Assembly (NCBI RefSeq): GCF_024054555.1
Contig: NZ_JAMXLY010000010.1
Coordinates: forward strand, 1 to 64,000
Length of the DNA: 64,000 nucleotides
Direction: 5' to 3'
DNA from: Segatella cerevisiae
GTDB taxonomy: Bacteria; Bacteroidota; Bacteroidia; Bacteroidales; Bacteroidaceae
Positions within the stretch are counted from its first letter, which is position 1. The number at the start of each line of letters is the position of its first letter. Shown here one piece after another: positions 63,272-64,000 of the stretch. The translations under genes and the position numbers were made by a program. Below the pieces are notes generated by a model. The model had not been told where the DNA came from. It ran no database searches and worked only from the letters and a program-made list of their open reading frames with translations.

Positions 63272-64000
63272 ATGAAACATGTGATTATTGGTGGTGTTGC
63301 CGGTGGGGCGACAGCTGCGGCTAGGATCAGACGGGCTGATGAGACAGCCGAAATCGTTCTCTTGGAAAAGGGAAATTATATTTCTTATGCCAATTGTGGA
63401 TTACCTTATTATATAGGTGGTGTCATTTCAGATCGGAGCAAACTCTTCGTGCAGACTCCGGAAGCGTTTTCTCAAAGGTTCAACATTGATGTCCGGACGC
63501 ATCATGAGGTGACTGAGATTCATGCTGATAAGAGAACCTTGAGTGTTAAGCGACTTGATGGTACCATATATGAAGAAACCTATGACCGGCTTTTACTTTC
63601 TCCAGGTTCTTACCCCCTACGTCCTCAGATGCCGGGTATAGATCTGCCGGGGATCTTTACGCTTCGGGACGTTGGAGATACTGATGCCATTAAGGACTAT
63701 CTGGATAAGCATCATGCCGGACATGCTGTCATCGTAGGGGGAGGTTTCATCGGACTCGAGATGGCGGATAATCTGAAGTCTGCCGGAATTCAGGTCTCTA
63801 TCGTCGAACAGTCTGATCAGGTGATGGGACCGGTGGATTTCTCCATAGCCTCTTTCGTGCACAGGGAACTGATGGCACAAGGTGTAGGTCTGTATTTGGG
63901 ACAAGGGGTGACCCATTTCGGACAGGTTGGGGAACAGATCGATGTATTCCTTTCTTCGGGGGAATCGATCAGGACGGATTTGGTGCTTCTGTCTATTGGG
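63272..64000 (+). CDS. CoA-disulfide reductase-like FAD/NAD(P) oxidoreductase (partial, runs off the window)
   Basis: The first 243 residues are present. The FAD-binding Rossmann motif is at residues 4-16 (VIIGGVAGGATAAAR), the redox-active single Cys is in YANCGLPYYIGG at about 43, and the NAD(P)-binding motif is VIVGGGFIGLEMADNL at about 151. This is the CoA-disulfide reductase / NADH oxidase (Nox/Cdr) group, which in Bacteroidetes often carries a C-terminal rhodanese domain beyond the visible part. The gene is cut at the right edge. It is divergent from the PAP2 gene. Confidence 0.9.
   Translation, partial: MKHVIIGGVAGGATAAARIRRADETAEIVLLEKGNYISYANCGLPYYIGGVISDRSKLFVQTPEAFSQRFNIDVRTHHEVTEIHADKRTLSVKRLDGTIYEETYDRLLLSPGSYPLRPQMPGIDLPGIFTLRDVGDTDAIKDYLDKHHAGHAVIVGGGFIGLEMADNLKSAGIQVSIVEQSDQVMGPVDFSIASFVHRELMAQGVGLYLGQGVTHFGQVGEQIDVFLSSGESIRTDLVLLSIG

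Overview
The window comes from a Bacteroidetes chromosome, most likely Prevotella or a close relative. Reasons seen in the sequence: promoters of the TTTG-N19/20-TAnnTTTG type, few Shine-Dalgarno sites, many Bacteroidetes family proteins (DUF4270, DUF5113-type sensor kinase, DUF3127, TIGR02757, OmpH-like lipoprotein, short J-domain protein), an archaeal-type ProRS without an editing insert, and lipobox-bearing surface proteins. It is mostly core chromosome. I see no insertion sequence, prophage, CRISPR array or rRNA operon.

Layout. 1-540: the tail of a truncated gene, possible gene debris and tRNA-Arg(TCT). 741-7484 (minus): replication and repair operon dnaN, DEDD exonuclease, coaBC, recN, then a pseudoprotease with TPRs. 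7660-11186: DUF3127 protein, GH25 lysozyme with MORN repeats, MaoC hydratase, small membrane protein. 11316-16359 (minus): twin tRNA-Arg(ACG), htpG, an 0.8 kb gap with an inverted-repeat cluster, lipoprotein and pepD. 16755-18750 (plus): ompH-like gene, nth and a DUF2461 gene broken by an amber codon. 18863-23849 (minus): valS, C11 peptidase, GYF_2 protein. 24155-29811 (plus): mazG, lipoprotein, rnz, then an L,D-transpeptidase overlapping an ECF sigma factor, a probable anti-sigma and a Spy-like protein. 29972-34027 (minus): 5'-nucleotidase, NudC and NCS2 permease, a coherent purine salvage set. 34128-37876: J-domain protein, zinc-ribbon protein, second GH25, unknown protein. 38238-42950: divergent lacI-uxaA / kdgK-eda, which takes altronate through KDG and KDPG to pyruvate and glyceraldehyde 3-phosphate. 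43055-47986: a giant sensor kinase, its response regulator and an AbgT-like small membrane protein. 47987-48892: a repeat-rich non-coding gap. 48893-52366 (minus): rpsA and proS. 52579-56529 (plus): OmpA-like lipoprotein, mtgA, UvrD/PcrA helicase. 56617-59050 (minus): short GT5-like protein, DUF4270 lipoprotein, 43-residue protein. 59224-60452 (plus): panC-panD. 60599-64000: tRNA-Tyr, tRNA-Val, TIGR02757 protein, PAP2 phosphatase with a C-terminal barrel, and the start of a CoA-disulfide-reductase-like flavoprotein.

The most interesting system is the kinase at 43055-46636. Its ATP-binding half carries N, G1 and G2 boxes but no visible phospho-acceptor histidine. Its C-terminal half, behind a second periplasmic domain, carries an H-box-like segment but only a decayed ATP domain. 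Predicted topology puts both halves in the cytoplasm, so one polypeptide may work as a split kinase with two periplasmic inputs. Next in interest are the hairpin and 23-bp repeats at 48449-48613, the amber-interrupted DUF2461 gene, the inverted-repeat cluster at 14206-14280, and the paired palindromes between lacI and kdgK.
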